Origin: Acinetobacter baylyi DSM 14961 = CIP 107474 | GTDB taxonomy: Bacteria; Pseudomonadota; Gammaproteobacteria; Pseudomonadales; Moraxellaceae | DNA: 64,000 nt | Assembly: GCF_000368685.1 (NCBI RefSeq) | Contig: NZ_KB849625.1 | Location: forward strand, 124,001-188,000 | Direction: 5' to 3' | In this document: piece by piece, positions 29,156 through 37,972 of the stretch | Layout of the letters: each line of letters opens with the position of its first letter | How positions within the stretch are numbered: the stretch's first letter is position 1 | Made by a program: the position numbers and the translations under genes | The notes under the pieces: model-generated | The model's input: only the letters and a program-made list of their open reading frames with translations | What the model was told of the DNA's origin: nothing | Database searches by the model: none

Positions 29156-30427
29156 ATGTCATCTTCTTCTGATTTCTTTGCTGCTTTACGCTATCGGGAT
29201 TTTATCTTAATCAGTGTTAATCAACTGTGTTTGACTCTGGCAATCCTGATTCAGGAAATTGTGGTGGCCTATTCGCTTTACCAGCTTAGTAAGAACCCGC
29301 TAATGCTGGGTTTAATTGGAATCGTTGAACTGATTCCTTTTATATTATTGTCTTTTTTTGGTGGATATATTGCCGATCGTTTTAATCGACAAACCATTTT
29401 AAAATATGGATTTAGCCTGACCTGTATTATTCCACTGCTACTTATTTTGGTCTTTTTATTGCATCAACAACAAACCATTACGCTTTTTCAGTTATCGCTG
29501 AGTATTTTCGGCTGCATTTTTTGTCTTGGAATTTTAAGAGGCATCTATAGCCCTGCATTTAATTCTTTACGCTGTTTTTTAGTTCCAGAAAAAATGTATA
29601 GTCATGCAAATACTTGGACTGCTCTCATCTGGCAACTTGGCGCGATACTTGGCCCCTTAATTGCTGGGCTATTGCTGCATCAATTTGGACGCTACATATC
29701 GCTTGGAATTGCTTTTATATTTTTATTGATTGGTAGTATTGCCATCTGCTCGATGCAACCTCGAAATTTTCCCAGTATTAATAATTTACCCATCATCAGT
29801 AGCATGAAAGAAGCAATCATGTTTATACGACATAATCGTTTGATTTTATGGTCAATGCTTCTTGATCTGAGCACAGTATTGTTTGGCGGTATACTGGTAT
29901 TACTTCCAATTTTTGCAGAAGATATTTTAGCAACTGATGCCGAAGGTTTAGGCTTGCTGAGAGCTGCACCTGCAATTGGCACATGTATAATGACTTTTAT
30001 ACTCATGCGCTCAAACCTGATCAATCATGCATGGCGCAATATGCTGATTGCTTTGATTGGGCTAGGATGTTGTACCCTTCTATTTGCATGCTCTCGCTTA
30101 CTGTGGCTTTCATTTACGCTATTGGTGCTGATGGGCGCTTTTGACAGCATGAGTATGATCATTCGACAAACCCTTTTACAGATGCTTCCACCTAAGAATT
30201 TGCTGGGTCGTGTAGCTGCCATAAACGGCATTGTGGTGACTTCTGGTAACCAGATTGGTGCTTTTCAATCCAGCCTGTTTGCACGTTTGTTTAGTACCAT
30301 ACCTGCGACTCTCCTTGGCGGAAGTATATGTTTATTATTTGTAGGGGTCAGTGCATCTATAAATCGTGATTTACTCAAATCAAAAATAAAACAGCATAAA
30401 CATACATTTCTTACATCACATAAATAG
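29156..30427 (+). CDS. MFS transporter, EntS-like (MFS_3) group
   Basis: Twelve-helix major facilitator protein of about 423 aa. The frame is open to a TTG at 29135, but the ATG at 29156 gives a standard start (SSDFFAALRYRDF). Motifs of the MFS_3/EntS type: LSFFGGYIADRFNRQTIL (loop 2-3) and AFDSMSMIIRQTLLQMLPPKNLLGRVAAINGIV (loop 10-11). Relatives include the enterobactin exporter EntS and multidrug efflux proteins. A TonB siderophore receptor lies 2 kb downstream, which makes a siderophore-related role possible. There are no biosynthesis genes nearby, so the substrate is open. Confidence 0.78.
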   Translation: MSSSSDFFAALRYRDFILISVNQLCLTLAILIQEIVVAYSLYQLSKNPLMLGLIGIVELIPFILLSFFGGYIADRFNRQTILKYGFSLTCIIPLLLILVFLLHQQQTITLFQLSLSIFGCIFCLGILRGIYSPAFNSLRCFLVPEKMYSHANTWTALIWQLGAILGPLIAGLLLHQFGRYISLGIAFIFLLIGSIAICSMQPRNFPSINNLPIISSMKEAIMFIRHNRLILWSMLLDLSTVLFGGILVLLPIFAEDILATDAEGLGLLRAAPAIGTCIMTFILMRSNLINHAWRNMLIALIGLGCCTLLFACSRLLWLSFTLLVLMGAFDSMSMIIRQTLLQMLPPKNLLGRVAAINGIVVTSGNQIGAFQSSLFARLFSTIPATLLGGSICLLFVGVSASINRDLLKSKIKQHKHTFLTSHK

Positions 30428-30490
30428 AACTTGTATATCGAAATCATTATTCTGATTTCAGATTCGCCTATTACCCAGGAATATTTTTTT

Positions 30491-30976
30491 ATGGCCAAAG
30501 CAAGAGAAACGTCGCAAAAACTTTATTCCACTTTCTATGTCTTGATATTGGTCATCATTGGAGTCTATTGCGTCCTGAATGCGACCTATACTGCCATCAT
30601 TGGCGGAACAACATTTTATTTCTTTGCTAATATTATTTTATTTTTTCAATCTGTGATGGCGTTACGACCCTCAGAACACACGCGTAATCTTGCAGGCCTA
30701 GGCTTGATCGTCATCATTTTCGGATTACTTTATACGCATGGTTTGGGCTTCTTGTCTCATATGAAAGCTATCGTATTATTTCCTTCAGTTGCACTCACTC
30801 TGTTTGGACTGCCTAAAATTGCAGATCACCCTCAGAAACTGAACATACTCAAAATTGGGTTACTCTTGTCTTTCATCGCACTCGCCGCAGTTCAATATTA
30901 CGAGCTAGATTATCTTAAAGGTTATTATGACTCTTTACATAATGGCGAAACATGGCAGCAATATGGCGCTTTATAA
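30491..30976 (+). CDS. Small polytopic membrane protein of unknown function
   Basis: A 161-aa inner-membrane protein with four to five predicted helices, starting at the ATG at 30491 (AGGA ten bases upstream). The arrangement (YVLILVIIGVYCVLNATYTAIIGGTTFYFFANIILF, then a second pair of helices and LFPSVALTLFGLPKI) recalls the N-terminal membrane domain of PQQ-dependent membrane glucose dehydrogenases, which has a GGSWYY turn at the same place. This resemblance is weak and by eye. It follows the MFS gene at 63 bp on the same strand and has its own terminator. Confidence 0.6.
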   Translation: MAKARETSQKLYSTFYVLILVIIGVYCVLNATYTAIIGGTTFYFFANIILFFQSVMALRPSEHTRNLAGLGLIVIIFGLLYTHGLGFLSHMKAIVLFPSVALTLFGLPKIADHPQKLNILKIGLLLSFIALAAVQYYELDYLKGYYDSLHNGETWQQYGAL

Positions 30977-30999
30977 CAGGATCATCACGATCCTGTTAT
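30973..30999. terminator. Bidirectional terminator-like hairpin
   Basis: Eleven-base arms ATAACAGGATC and GATCCTGTTAT around five bases. It overlaps the stop of the small membrane protein and lies 10 bp from the convergent acyltransferase stop. Confidence 0.75.
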
Positions 31000-31009
31000 C
31001 ATTTAAATA

Positions 31010-32155
31010 TTAGAAATATTTTAACCACGCAATATGCTTATTCTGATGCTTGTAGCGTGAAAACCAAGCGACAACAGGATAGAGTAAAATGATTAGAAAG
31101 ACTGTAATCAGCCACAAAGCGCTTACTGAATCTACAGAAAAATAATCGCCTTGGTTTGGACCAAATAACTCAATACCCATCACATAAAGCAACTTAAGTA
31201 CATATAAATGCAAGATATAAAAAAACATGGGGACAGAACCAAAAATAACCAGAGGTTTGAAACCTTTGAAGTGGCTTAAATGTTCTAGCGCCACAAGCAA
31301 TATCAATCCTAATCCAATGTTCCATAGAATAAAAAACAACGATGGTGGATACTTGGTCAAATTAAAGAAACTCATGGCCGTCATACCCCACGAATCATAC
31401 TGCACCCATGGCTGATCACCATAGATATTGATTGATCTTAATCCCAGAAACAATGCAATGCTAATCATCCCCAATACAAGTAAATATCGCTGACGCGCTA
31501 CTGCACTAAATCGTGATTCAAAGAAATATCCTAAAGCATAGCCAACAAAGATCACACCAAACCAAGGTAAAACTGGATATGAAGTTCTGATTCTAACTGC
31601 TGTAGATTCAATCCAGCCACGCTCATGTAGTACAAACCAGATTTGCTCTAAAGCTGGAATACCCCTAAATGTAATCTGATCAAGCAAATTGTGCCCAAAA
31701 ATAATCAGTAATCCGACCGCGAGTAGAGCTTTTCTAGGTAAACCCACGCATAAGGCCAGCACCACCATACTAATACCAATAGCCCAGATCACTTGCAAAT
31801 AAATCACGTCAGGTGGAAATTTTGCCGTCCAGGCAAAGTTGACCAATGTCAGTTCCAACAAAATCAGAAATAAACCACGCTTAAACAAGAAATTACGCGT
31901 ACTGGCAACCGTATTTTTCATTTGATAAAGATAAGCCGAAAGCCCAGTCAATAAGACAAATACTGGGGCACAAATATGCGCTAAAGCACGGCTCCCAAAT
32001 AGCGCGGGCTCTGTTTCCAAAATATTCATGGGATCACTGACCTGCTTGTTGAGATAAAAAGTTTCTCGAACATGATCGAGCAACATGATCACAATGACGA
32101 GTCCACGCAACGCGTCAATGGACTGTAAACGAGACAATATTTTTACTTCAGGCAT
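31010..32155 (-). CDS. DUF1624/heparan-N-acetyltransferase-like membrane protein
   Basis: An inner-membrane protein of about 381 aa with ten or so hydrophobic segments. The N-terminal RLQSIDALRGLVIVIMLLDHVRE is the hallmark of DUF1624 and related acyltransferase-type membrane proteins (YeiB, HGSNAT). LAHICAPVFVLLTGLSAYL follows, as in that family. Members move acyl groups across or at the membrane; the acceptor here is unknown. I prefer the ATG at 32155 to the GTG at 32161. It diverges from the TonB receptor; an inverted repeat lies between the starts. Confidence 0.8.
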   Translation of the reverse strand: MPEVKILSRLQSIDALRGLVIVIMLLDHVRETFYLNKQVSDPMNILETEPALFGSRALAHICAPVFVLLTGLSAYLYQMKNTVASTRNFLFKRGLFLILLELTLVNFAWTAKFPPDVIYLQVIWAIGISMVVLALCVGLPRKALLAVGLLIIFGHNLLDQITFRGIPALEQIWFVLHERGWIESTAVRIRTSYPVLPWFGVIFVGYALGYFFESRFSAVARQRYLLVLGMISIALFLGLRSINIYGDQPWVQYDSWGMTAMSFFNLTKYPPSLFFILWNIGLGLILLVALEHLSHFKGFKPLVIFGSVPMFFYILHLYVLKLLYVMGIELFGPNQGDYFSVDSVSALWLITVFLIILLYPVVAWFSRYKHQNKHIAWLKYF

Positions 32156-32175
32156 AATCACTATAAAACTTAAAT

Positions 32176-32197
32176 TTGTAATGTTATAGTATTACAA
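32176..32197. promoter_or_regulatory. Inverted repeat between acyltransferase and TonB receptor genes
   Basis: TTGTAAT and ATTACAA arms separated by eight bases, 35 bp upstream of the TonB receptor ATG. It does not match a Fur box (GATAATGATAATCATTATC type). It may be an operator for another regulator. Confidence 0.4.
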
Positions 32198-32231
32198 TTA
32201 CTACATTTTGTCTCCACGATTGAGCCGATTT

Positions 32232-34370
32232 ATGCAACGCACATCTTATTTTATTTCCTCTATTTTGGGGTTTTCTTTATTTCCAGGATTTACATGGGCC
32301 GATGACAAATCGACTAATCTGCTTTCAACGATTACGCTACAAGCAGCTCATCAACAGGAAAATCAAACAAAAACTTCAGCCACTACCAAATTTACCCATG
32401 ATGTCATCGACGTTCCTTTTAGTCGAAGTTTCTTGTCTGAAGAAATTTTGAAGCAACAGGATGTACAGCGTATTGATGAAGCAATTCAACTGGTCAATGG
32501 GGTATATGCACAAAACAATTATGGTGGTGGCTTTTGGGATAACTATTCCATTCGTGGCTTTACCACTGATCCCAATGTGAGTGCGACTATTATTCGTAAT
32601 GGTTTGAGTGTAAATCGAGGTTTGAGTGCGCCACGTGACATGGTCAATATTGAATCTATCGACTTTTTAAAGGGTCCTGCAGCAGCAATGTATGGTCGGG
32701 GCGAAATGGGCGGTTTACTCAATATCACAGCAAAAAAACCACAATGGGAACCTCAAGGTGAAGTTTATCTCAGAGCCAACACCGAAGAAAAATATCGCGG
32801 CAGTTTTGAATATACAGCGCCAATTAATGATGAGGTGGCATATCGCTTTGCAGTTGCACATGAAGACAATCAAAGTTTTCGTAATCATGTAAACAGTGAA
32901 CGCTGGTTCATTTCACCACAATTAAGCTGGAAATTATCTGACCAGACCCAACTGAATTTTGACAGTGAAATCACGCGTCAAAAAGGCCTGTTTGATCGTG
33001 GCATTAGTGCCTATAAAGGTCAAATTTTGATGGATCGTAAAACTTACACTGGCGAACCATCAGCAGACCAAAATGAAGTCAGTGACCAGTTTTATCAACT
33101 GCATCTGGCACATACATTTAATGATGACTGGAAACTCAACAGCGCGATAAGCTACAAGCAAGGTAAGATTTCAGGTAGTTCAAATGAACCTCGAAGCTTT
33201 GAAGCCGATGGTGAAACACTCAATCGACAGCGCCGTCAGCGTTATACCTATACGACTGACCGCCTTGCCCAGACCGAACTTCTAGGCAAAGTCAACAGCT
33301 CTTGGGCCAGACACGAAATTTTGGTGGGTGGCGAAGCAGGCACATTGGTATTTAACCAGAGTCAGCTCCGCTGTGATAACGGACGTGCTGGACAGATCAA
33401 TGGTGGATACAGCAATCCAAAACGTTATTGTGTGAACCAAATCAATGTCAATCATCCTCAATATGGCACCTATCCAAAAGACATGGGATTGTTTACCAAT
33501 ACCCACGAAGTACAAAACTACGCAGCGCTAAATCTACAAGATCAAATGTTCTTTAACGATCACTGGAGTGTTCTGGTCGGTGGTCGTCTTGATCACGTTA
33601 AACAAAACCTTGATAACAATGTCAATGGAATCTATTCCAGCAAAACTTTCAATGAAGTTTCACCGCGTGTTGGTCTTAACTACAAACTGAATGATCATTT
33701 GTCTTTTTACAGCAACTACGGCCGATCTTTTGCACTCAATACTGGAACAGATAAATCTGGAAATGTGTTTGCGCCAGAAAAAGGTGAAGGCTATGAGATA
33801 GGTTCCAAGTATCGACCAACTGACGATAGCCTATTGAGTGCTGCGATTTTCCACATGAAAAAACGCAATGCCTTAACGATTGATCCAAATGATACCAGCT
33901 ATCAATATGCCGCAGGTGAAGCACGTAGCCAGGGTGTAGAATTAAGTTTTCAAACCCAACTGGCTTCAAAACTGAATCTTTTGGCTAATTATACTTATAC
34001 CGATGCCATCATTACCCAAGATACCAGCATTGCCAAAGGCACACGTTTAAACAGTGTACCAAAGCATAATGCCAATCTAAGTCTTGATTATACTCTACTT
34101 GATGATGGCCATCGTAAAGCAGGTGTCGGTGGGAATGTCGTCTATGTAGGCAAACGGAATGGTACGCAAAATGATCAAGGTCGTCTGGAATTACCAGACT
34201 ATACAATCATGAATCTAAATGCTTATTATGCTCCAAACGCCAAGTTCCGCTATCAGTTTAATCTTAATAATGTGTTTGATAAAACTTACTATCTGGAAAG
34301 TTATAGTGACATGTGGATCCAGCCTGGTGATCCAATCAATGCCTCTTTGTCGGTGCAGTGGATGTTTTAA
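32232..34370 (+). CDS. TonB-dependent siderophore receptor
   Basis: Outer-membrane gated beta-barrel (712 aa from the ATG at 32232) that imports a ferric siderophore using TonB energy. It has a signal peptide ending near FTWADD, then a plug domain (about 50-170) with QDVQRIDEAIQLVNGVY, NYSIRGFTT, VESIDFLKGPAAAMYGRGEMGG-type blocks and LLNITAKKP. The barrel ends with LNNVFDKTYYLES and a terminal Phe (VQWMF). The sequence groups with FhuE/FoxA/FpvA-like receptors. Substrate is not readable from sequence. An upstream in-frame TTG at 32208 is less likely as start. Confidence 0.9.
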   Translation: MQRTSYFISSILGFSLFPGFTWADDKSTNLLSTITLQAAHQQENQTKTSATTKFTHDVIDVPFSRSFLSEEILKQQDVQRIDEAIQLVNGVYAQNNYGGGFWDNYSIRGFTTDPNVSATIIRNGLSVNRGLSAPRDMVNIESIDFLKGPAAAMYGRGEMGGLLNITAKKPQWEPQGEVYLRANTEEKYRGSFEYTAPINDEVAYRFAVAHEDNQSFRNHVNSERWFISPQLSWKLSDQTQLNFDSEITRQKGLFDRGISAYKGQILMDRKTYTGEPSADQNEVSDQFYQLHLAHTFNDDWKLNSAISYKQGKISGSSNEPRSFEADGETLNRQRRQRYTYTTDRLAQTELLGKVNSSWARHEILVGGEAGTLVFNQSQLRCDNGRAGQINGGYSNPKRYCVNQINVNHPQYGTYPKDMGLFTNTHEVQNYAALNLQDQMFFNDHWSVLVGGRLDHVKQNLDNNVNGIYSSKTFNEVSPRVGLNYKLNDHLSFYSNYGRSFALNTGTDKSGNVFAPEKGEGYEIGSKYRPTDDSLLSAAIFHMKKRNALTIDPNDTSYQYAAGEARSQGVELSFQTQLASKLNLLANYTYTDAIITQDTSIAKGTRLNSVPKHNANLSLDYTLLDDGHRKAGVGGNVVYVGKRNGTQNDQGRLELPDYTIMNLNAYYAPNAKFRYQFNLNNVFDKTYYLESYSDMWIQPGDPINASLSVQWMF

Positions 34371-34389
34371 GTTATAAATCTTTTACTCC

Positions 34390-34437
34390 CTCTCAAGATC
34401 ACTCATTGATACTTAGATTGATCTTGAGAGTTTTTTT
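34390..34437 (+). terminator. Rho-independent terminator of the TonB receptor gene
   Basis: Eleven-base arms CTCTCAAGATC and GATCTTGAGAG with a 19-base loop, followed by seven T, 20 bp after the receptor stop. Confidence 0.88.
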
Positions 34438-34548
34438 GTTTTTATGCTCACAATCTCTTTGAACTGAACATGATATAATAGGTCATTATAATCCTTAGAC
34501 TTAGCTGTCCACATTCAACATTATTTTTGCGCATCATCGAGTCGGGAA

Positions 34549-35040
34549 ATGAACATCACATTAGCTGTATTGCAGCTTGAAGATATACCTCAAGCAAAAC
34601 AATTTGCTATCCGAACACGCCAATTGCTTTTTCCAGACGTTTATCAGTTAGCTTTACCTTATGATCTTACGCATTTTCAGGATGTATATCTGCATGACCA
34701 GAAAGGTGCGTGTTTTGTGGTTAAAGATCAGCAGCATAACATCATTGGTATGATTGCTTATCGCGCTTATAACCATCGCTTTGCATTAGATATTCCCAAG
34801 GATAGTGTGGAAGTGGTTAAACTTTTTATACAGCCTGAGTATCGTCGTCAAGGCCTTGCCTCACGCTTATGTGAGGCCTTATTTGGATATGCGGCACAGC
34901 AGAAAATTAAGTATTTTTATCTGCACACCCATCCTTTTTTACCTGCGGCAGAGTATTTTTGGACAAAACAGGGATTTGATGTCATTCATCGTGAAGAAAT
35001 TCAAAATTATGACACCATTCACATGTTTAAGTCGGCTTAA
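34549..35040 (+). CDS. GNAT family N-acetyltransferase
   Basis: A 163-aa acetyl-CoA-dependent acetyltransferase. The central strand VEVVKLFIQPEYRRQGLASRLCEALFGYA contains the acetyl-CoA pyrophosphate loop (RRQGLAS) of motif A. The C-terminal YFYLHTHPFLPAAEYFWTKQGFDVI is motif B. The acceptor, small molecule or protein, is unknown. Its stop overlaps the stop of the PepSY gene on the other strand by 4 bp. No link to the siderophore genes beyond proximity. Confidence 0.85.
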   Translation: MNITLAVLQLEDIPQAKQFAIRTRQLLFPDVYQLALPYDLTHFQDVYLHDQKGACFVVKDQQHNIIGMIAYRAYNHRFALDIPKDSVEVVKLFIQPEYRRQGLASRLCEALFGYAAQQKIKYFYLHTHPFLPAAEYFWTKQGFDVIHREEIQNYDTIHMFKSA

Positions 35041-36380
35041 ACTTTTTTATATCCCAGCATCACCATCATCAAAGCCATTAAAATACTGACTCCAAAGATA
35101 GGTAAAGAAATACCAGTGACCATCAGAATGAAAACTAAGCCAACTCTTTGAATAAGACTGCCATTGCTCCACATGACCACAGCACGTCTAGAAAAATCAA
35201 TCGTGGTTTTCTTAAAATCTGTAGTTTGCCACCATATACGGTAAGCAAGCACAATCGTGATACATAAGCCTATAGCAAACAAAATTAATAACAGTTGATT
35301 TGTCCAGCCAAACAGAACACCCATATGGGCATCGACGCCCCAGCGCGTTAACTTTGCAGCTAAAGGAAATTGATCGAAATAAACATGATCAATCACTTTG
35401 TGTTGAACAATATCAACCGCGATACTATCGACTTGCGTCGGCCAACTGCGATCAATTTCTTCAACCACCCATGCCTGACTCATTGCCACAGGAGGGCGAA
35501 TTTGTACTTTGGCGGCTGTAATTCCATTGTCGCGTGCCAGTTGTAATGCATCAGAGAAATCTTTGGCATCGACCATACTGTGCATATGCATGATCATACT
35601 GGCATGATGCTCCTGATGCATATCTGGCTTGGAAATAGAATCTGCTGACAATGAGGTGATGAGACTTGGCGTTTGCCAGCCTAACCATTGACGCATACTT
35701 AAAATATTTGAGCCGGCCCAATTCGACCAAGTCAATCCAGTAATCGAGAAAAATAAAAGTAAAGGTAATAAAGCCAAACCTAGCCAACTGTGCCATTTAA
35801 TTAAATAAAGTTTTTTATGCTCAGACGGTTGATTCAGTTGTTTACGGCGCTTAAACCAGTGATAAATTCCTGAGAGTGCCAGTAATCCCATCCAGCTGGC
35901 AGCAAGTTCACTGTATATTCGGCCCCACTCTCCAAGCCATAAATCACGATGTAAACGATCCAGAAATGTTCTTAAAGGTAAAATCCCACTGGTCCCATAC
36001 ACTGCAAGCTGTCCCTTTACTTTTAAATCATGTGGATCGATAAAAATGGCTCGATTAGCCATCTGCTGTTGAGGATCAGAATAGATCACACGGGTGGTAT
36101 CATGCGATGTAGCGGCTGGCCTGACTGCCATAATTTGTGCTGTCGGAGACATCACCGATTGGGCAGCCTGAATCTGTTCGGTTAAAGATTTCGGTTGAGA
36201 TGTGGCTTGGCTCACTAATACATCGCGATAAGTCCATTGCTCTAACTGTGGGGTAAGCACGTAGAGTAAGCCTGTAAAGGCTGCAACAAAAATAAATGGT
36301 GCAATAAAAATACCTGCATAGCGATGTAACAGAACAAGTAAATCACGCCAGAATGTTGCAGAAGATTGAGAAGCGGCCAT
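35037..36380 (-). CDS. PepSY-associated transmembrane protein (putative ferric reductase / iron uptake)
   Basis: Inner-membrane protein of about 447 aa with four main hydrophobic segments and periplasmic PepSY regions. The FWRDLLVLLHRYAGIFIAPFIFVAAFTGLLYVL start is typical of PepSY_TM proteins, often found beside TonB receptors and thought to reduce or release iron from siderophores. The long periplasmic part includes an HHASMIMHMHSM His/Met-rich stretch. The frame is open to 36566, but MAASQSSATFWRDLL at 36380 fits the family and avoids overlap with the porin gene. It is 1.3 kb from a TonB siderophore receptor. Confidence 0.8.
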   Translation of the reverse strand: MAASQSSATFWRDLLVLLHRYAGIFIAPFIFVAAFTGLLYVLTPQLEQWTYRDVLVSQATSQPKSLTEQIQAAQSVMSPTAQIMAVRPAATSHDTTRVIYSDPQQQMANRAIFIDPHDLKVKGQLAVYGTSGILPLRTFLDRLHRDLWLGEWGRIYSELAASWMGLLALSGIYHWFKRRKQLNQPSEHKKLYLIKWHSWLGLALLPLLLFFSITGLTWSNWAGSNILSMRQWLGWQTPSLITSLSADSISKPDMHQEHHASMIMHMHSMVDAKDFSDALQLARDNGITAAKVQIRPPVAMSQAWVVEEIDRSWPTQVDSIAVDIVQHKVIDHVYFDQFPLAAKLTRWGVDAHMGVLFGWTNQLLLILFAIGLCITIVLAYRIWWQTTDFKKTTIDFSRRAVVMWSNGSLIQRVGLVFILMVTGISLPIFGVSILMALMMVMLGYKKV

Positions 36381-36523
36381 ACACAGAGACAAAAAATAGA
36401 ACCGCGCCATTATAGTTGAATTTATAGTCACAATCTTAATTTTGCATCTTAAAAAAGACCACAAAACAGGGCTGCTGATTTTATGGCCATAAACTGATGT
36501 ACTGGTGTAAATGAAATATAGAC

Positions 36524-37723
36524 TTAGAAGGTAAAACCAAAATTGAGGTTGATACGATATAGCCATTTATCACTATTGAGCGACGTTGCAGAGGTATAGC
36601 CTGTACTGTTGGTTGAACCACCAATAATGTTAGAGTTTTTACCCCAGGTGTAATCTGCCCACACTAGAAATGGCGAAGCAATAAACATCATGCCTGTGGT
36701 ATTCATCTGCGATGCTGACCAGTCACTACGCTCTTTATCCAGATAGCTAAAGTCGTTATAAAATTTGATCGCTTTTAACTTCCACATGTCTTTAATAGGT
36801 AACGTGTAAGCCACGTTTAAACTGGAAACAGTCCCTTCTGAAGCAATAAAGTAAGATGGTGTGAGCCCATTGGTTCCCATCAGAGTTACGTCATTACTAA
36901 CCCCCTCTGGATTTTTAGCATCATATTGATAGTGAATGACAGAACCCTGTACATTCCATCGATTCACATTGGTATTGGCATGAATACCAAGCGCATAATA
37001 TTTACCGTCATCATCGGTTACTTTATTGTGAAGCTGAGAAACCGCGCCAGATAAACCTATTTCCTGCTGCCCGACAGTCGTATCAAACTTTTTCACGATA
37101 CGGGCATTGAGCTGATTACGTTTTTCGTTCTGGTAAGCACTCTGATTTGGAAAGGTATTTTTCAGATCATCATACGTGCCACTTTCAGGTGAATACCGCA
37201 TATTGGTTTCCAGCATGCGCGGATAATACCCAAACTTTATGTCCCAATCCTTGTCGGTATAGTTCCAGTTCAAACCAGGTGCAATATTATTGCCATAGCC
37301 TAAAAAGAACGGTAAATGATATGTCCAGCCATTTTGAGGATAAGGATAAATCGCAAATGGTTTATATACAAAGCCTGCTTCCAAACTGTTATTGGCATTG
37401 AACTTATAGCCTACATAGGCTTTTTCAATAGAGGTAAACTCCTGATCTTGCAATAAAAAACTGGAGTTCAAATAGAAATTGTCATAGGTTCCTTTCAGAT
37501 CTAAACGAAACACATCAAAATCAAGTTTCCCCATGCCACGATTTGAGCTTTGTGCCCAGCTTTCATAACGATCCTGCACACGAATAACCCCTCCCACTTT
37601 AAATGAGGCAGTGCCATCGTCACTTTTCCATTCCAGAGGTGAACCATCTGCCCATGTTGTATTCGATAACCCCATAGCCAAAATGGTTAAACTTAATATT
37701 GAAACCGCATTTTTTTTCATCAT
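36524..37723 (-). CDS. Outer-membrane porin, putative aromatic-substrate channel
   Basis: A 399-aa beta-barrel protein with a clear signal peptide (MMKKNAVSILSLTILAMGLSNTTWA) and a terminal Phe (LNFGFTF). The body has alternating aromatic strands such as FRLDLKGTYDNFYLNSSFLLQDQEF, loosely like phosphate-selective/OprO-type porins. AAGGA is six bases upstream. Its promoter region carries the same GTTTCATATATAAAAC motif as the Rieske operon, iclR and the flavin monooxygenase, so I infer it admits the substrate of that pathway. It lies beyond the operon's 3' end but has its own upstream region of 249 bp. Confidence 0.75.
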   Translation of the reverse strand: MMKKNAVSILSLTILAMGLSNTTWADGSPLEWKSDDGTASFKVGGVIRVQDRYESWAQSSNRGMGKLDFDVFRLDLKGTYDNFYLNSSFLLQDQEFTSIEKAYVGYKFNANNSLEAGFVYKPFAIYPYPQNGWTYHLPFFLGYGNNIAPGLNWNYTDKDWDIKFGYYPRMLETNMRYSPESGTYDDLKNTFPNQSAYQNEKRNQLNARIVKKFDTTVGQQEIGLSGAVSQLHNKVTDDDGKYYALGIHANTNVNRWNVQGSVIHYQYDAKNPEGVSNDVTLMGTNGLTPSYFIASEGTVSSLNVAYTLPIKDMWKLKAIKFYNDFSYLDKERSDWSASQMNTTGMMFIASPFLVWADYTWGKNSNIIGGSTNSTGYTSATSLNSDKWLYRINLNFGFTF

Positions 37724-37774
37724 TGCTTTTCCTTTTATTCAAACATAATTTGTCAATAAAAATTGACCATTAAT

Positions 37775-37800
37775 GTTTCATATATAAAACTTTGTTTATC
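37775..37800. promoter_or_regulatory. Shared GTTT-ATATA-AAAC motif upstream of the porin gene
   Basis: GTTTCATATATAAAAC, three bases, then GTTTATC. This is the same arrangement (near-palindrome, three-base gap, second GTTT half) as at 50181, 50327 and 51436. It lies about 52-77 bp upstream of the porin start. Candidate IclR-protein operator. Confidence 0.6.
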
Positions 37801-37972
37801 TTATTTTTTAGCTAAAAAAAATAAGTCATCTCTTTACTGAAAGTGCAATTCCTTTGCACATCCTATTTAATAAATCCCCTGTTTCAGGCTGCTCGACTTG
37901 CCTTGGCAGATCAAGCATCTTTTTGACTCATTACTTTGTTCTATTCCAATGTCTTTTTATTAGGCTTTGGGA

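Noticed and set aside
32176..32197. Fur box upstream of the TonB receptor
   Set aside because: The repeat is TTGTAAT-N8-ATTACAA, which does not match the Fur consensus.
36381..36566. Longer PepSY protein start overlapping the porin gene
   Set aside because: The extension is hydrophobic spacer outside the family and overlaps the porin's 3' end.
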